6,849 nucleotides of DNA from an uncultured Verrucomicrobia subdivision 3 bacterium. GTDB lineage: Bacteria; Verrucomicrobiota; Verrucomicrobiae; Limisphaerales; CAMLLE01. The position numbers and the translations under genes were made by a program. The stretch spans positions 1-6,849 of the forward strand of contig CAMLLE010000167.1 in NCBI GenBank assembly GCA_946480555.1. The letters run 5' to 3'. Shown here in pieces: positions 6,127-6,849 of this stretch (the stretch's first letter is position 1; every line of letters starts with the position of its first letter). The notes beneath the pieces were generated by a model. The model was given only the letters and a program-made list of their open reading frames with translations. It was not told where the DNA came from and ran no database searches.

Positions 6127-6849
6127 CAGTTTGCCGGCTTGATGGCCTCGATGGTGGCAGACGCCACATAGTCTGCCAGCTTTCTTCCGGGAAACCATTG
6201 CTCAATGATCTCACGGCTCTCGCCCTTGCGTGTGATCCGAATCTCCGTGAACCCGGTCTGCTGGAGAATCGTTCGCAGATCGGAAATCAGCGACGCGCCA
6301 GCGACACAGCCCGTGTAAAGCTCGAAATCTTTCCGCAGCGCATCAGGAATTAGCGCCAGTGCAACTACATCCGAGATCGCCAGACGTCCGCCCGGTTTCA
6401 ACACGCGGAAGGCTTCCGCGAACACGCGAGGTTTGTCCGGCGAAAGATTGATCACGCAGTTCGAGATGATCGCATCCACGGTTTCGTTCGCAACCGGCAG
6501 GTTTTCGATTTCGCCGATCCTGAAATCGACGTTGCCGTAATCGCCCCTGGTTTTGTTCTTCCGCGCTTTGCTGATCATCTCGGGCGTCATATCCACGCCG
6601 ATGACTTTGCCGGAAGCGGCGACGGCTTTGGATGCAAGGAACGCATCGAATCCCGCGCCGCAGCCCAGATCGAGCACGGTCTCGCCTGGTTTGAGGGAGG
6701 CGATCGCTTGCGGATTGCCGCACCCCAATCCCAGGTTGGCGCCGTCCGGCACGCTGCTCACGTCGTTCGCGGAATAGCCCAGGTCCTGGGATGTTTTCGC
6801 CGGACCGGGTTTCGTGTCGCTGGTTGATCCTTCGGTGCTGCAACAGGTC
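6126..6849 (-). CDS. arsM: Arsenite S-adenosylmethionine methyltransferase, 5' end missing
   Basis: Cytoplasmic enzyme of arsenic detoxification that transfers methyl groups from S-adenosylmethionine to As(III). The frame stays open to the right edge, first full codon at 6848, giving 240 visible C-terminal residues; the start lies outside the window. A GTG at 6761 is internal, because matching family sequence continues above it (TCCST, then SQDLGYSANDV). Visible motifs, counted from codon 6848: GANLGLGCGNP (36-46), SAM motif I VLDLGCGAG (58-66), VIGVDMTPEM, SNCVINLSPDKP (129-140), LKPGGRLAISD and YTGCVAGA (179-186, C181). The SNCVINL-PDK and G-C-GA blocks match animal AS3MT closely. C2/C3, C43 and C181 correspond to three of the four conserved cysteines, but the C-terminal one seems to be replaced near D226 in LADYVASATIEAIKP. 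It is the upstream partner of sigZ. A different SAM-dependent methyltransferase role cannot be excluded. Confidence 0.88.
   Translation of the reverse strand, partial: TCCSTEGSTSDTKPGPAKTSQDLGYSANDVSSVPDGANLGLGCGNPQAIASLKPGETVLDLGCGAGFDAFLASKAVAASGKVIGVDMTPEMISKARKNKTRGDYGNVDFRIGEIENLPVANETVDAIISNCVINLSPDKPRVFAEAFRVLKPGGRLAISDVVALALIPDALRKDFELYTGCVAGASLISDLRTILQQTGFTEIRITRKGESREIIEQWFPGRKLADYVASATIEAIKPAN

Noticed and set aside
6126..6198. Longer sigZ start at 6198
   Set aside because: The extra 24 codons lie wholly inside the arsM coding region and lack sigma-factor similarity; the ATG at 6126 begins the conserved MNPTLEHIW region.
6126..6761. arsM starting at the GTG at 6761 as a complete short gene
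   Set aside because: The frame continues open to the edge, and the residues upstream (including CC and DLGYSANDV) fit the N-terminal part of the family, so the GTG is an internal valine.

Overview
The window (about 59% GC by eye) looks like a chromosomal segment from a Verrucomicrobia-like bacterium of the Pedosphaera/Limisphaerales type. Three things suggest this: a secreted polysaccharide lyase with Ig-like modules and N-terminal beta-sandwich modules of a style common in that phylum, a small PEP-CTERM surface protein, and weak Shine-Dalgarno signals. The taxonomic call is an inference from protein style.

Layout: positions 1-213 hold no gene I can support. A long plus-strand gene (214-2934) encodes an exported, multidomain family-9-like pectate lyase. 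The calcium-binding aspartates and catalytic lysine known from PelL/Pel9A appear conserved, with matching spacing among the aspartates. A 66-bp gap without a recognisable terminator separates it from the convergent gene fumC (3001-4398, minus), a complete class II fumarase. Upstream of fumC lie a possible -10 element and then a strong hairpin terminator (4527-4560), which ends the next minus-strand gene, a 224-residue PEP-CTERM protein (4589-5263). A 239-bp intergenic region follows. It holds an imperfect 16-bp palindrome and a second hairpin terminator (5421-5455), which closes a minus-strand operon. That operon is arsM (6126 to beyond the right edge, 5' end missing) followed by sigZ (5503-6126). 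The stop codon of arsM and the start codon of sigZ share one base.

The genes fall into unrelated functional groups: pectin degradation outside the cell, central metabolism, an envelope protein, and an arsenic methyltransferase coupled to an ECF sigma factor. The arsM-sigZ pair is the most interesting unit. SigZ has a cysteine-rich tail and no anti-sigma gene on its downstream side. ArsM keeps three of the four cysteine positions seen in arsenite methyltransferases but seems to lack the C-terminal arsenic-binding one. I found no CRISPR array, insertion sequence, tRNA, rRNA or clearly new system.
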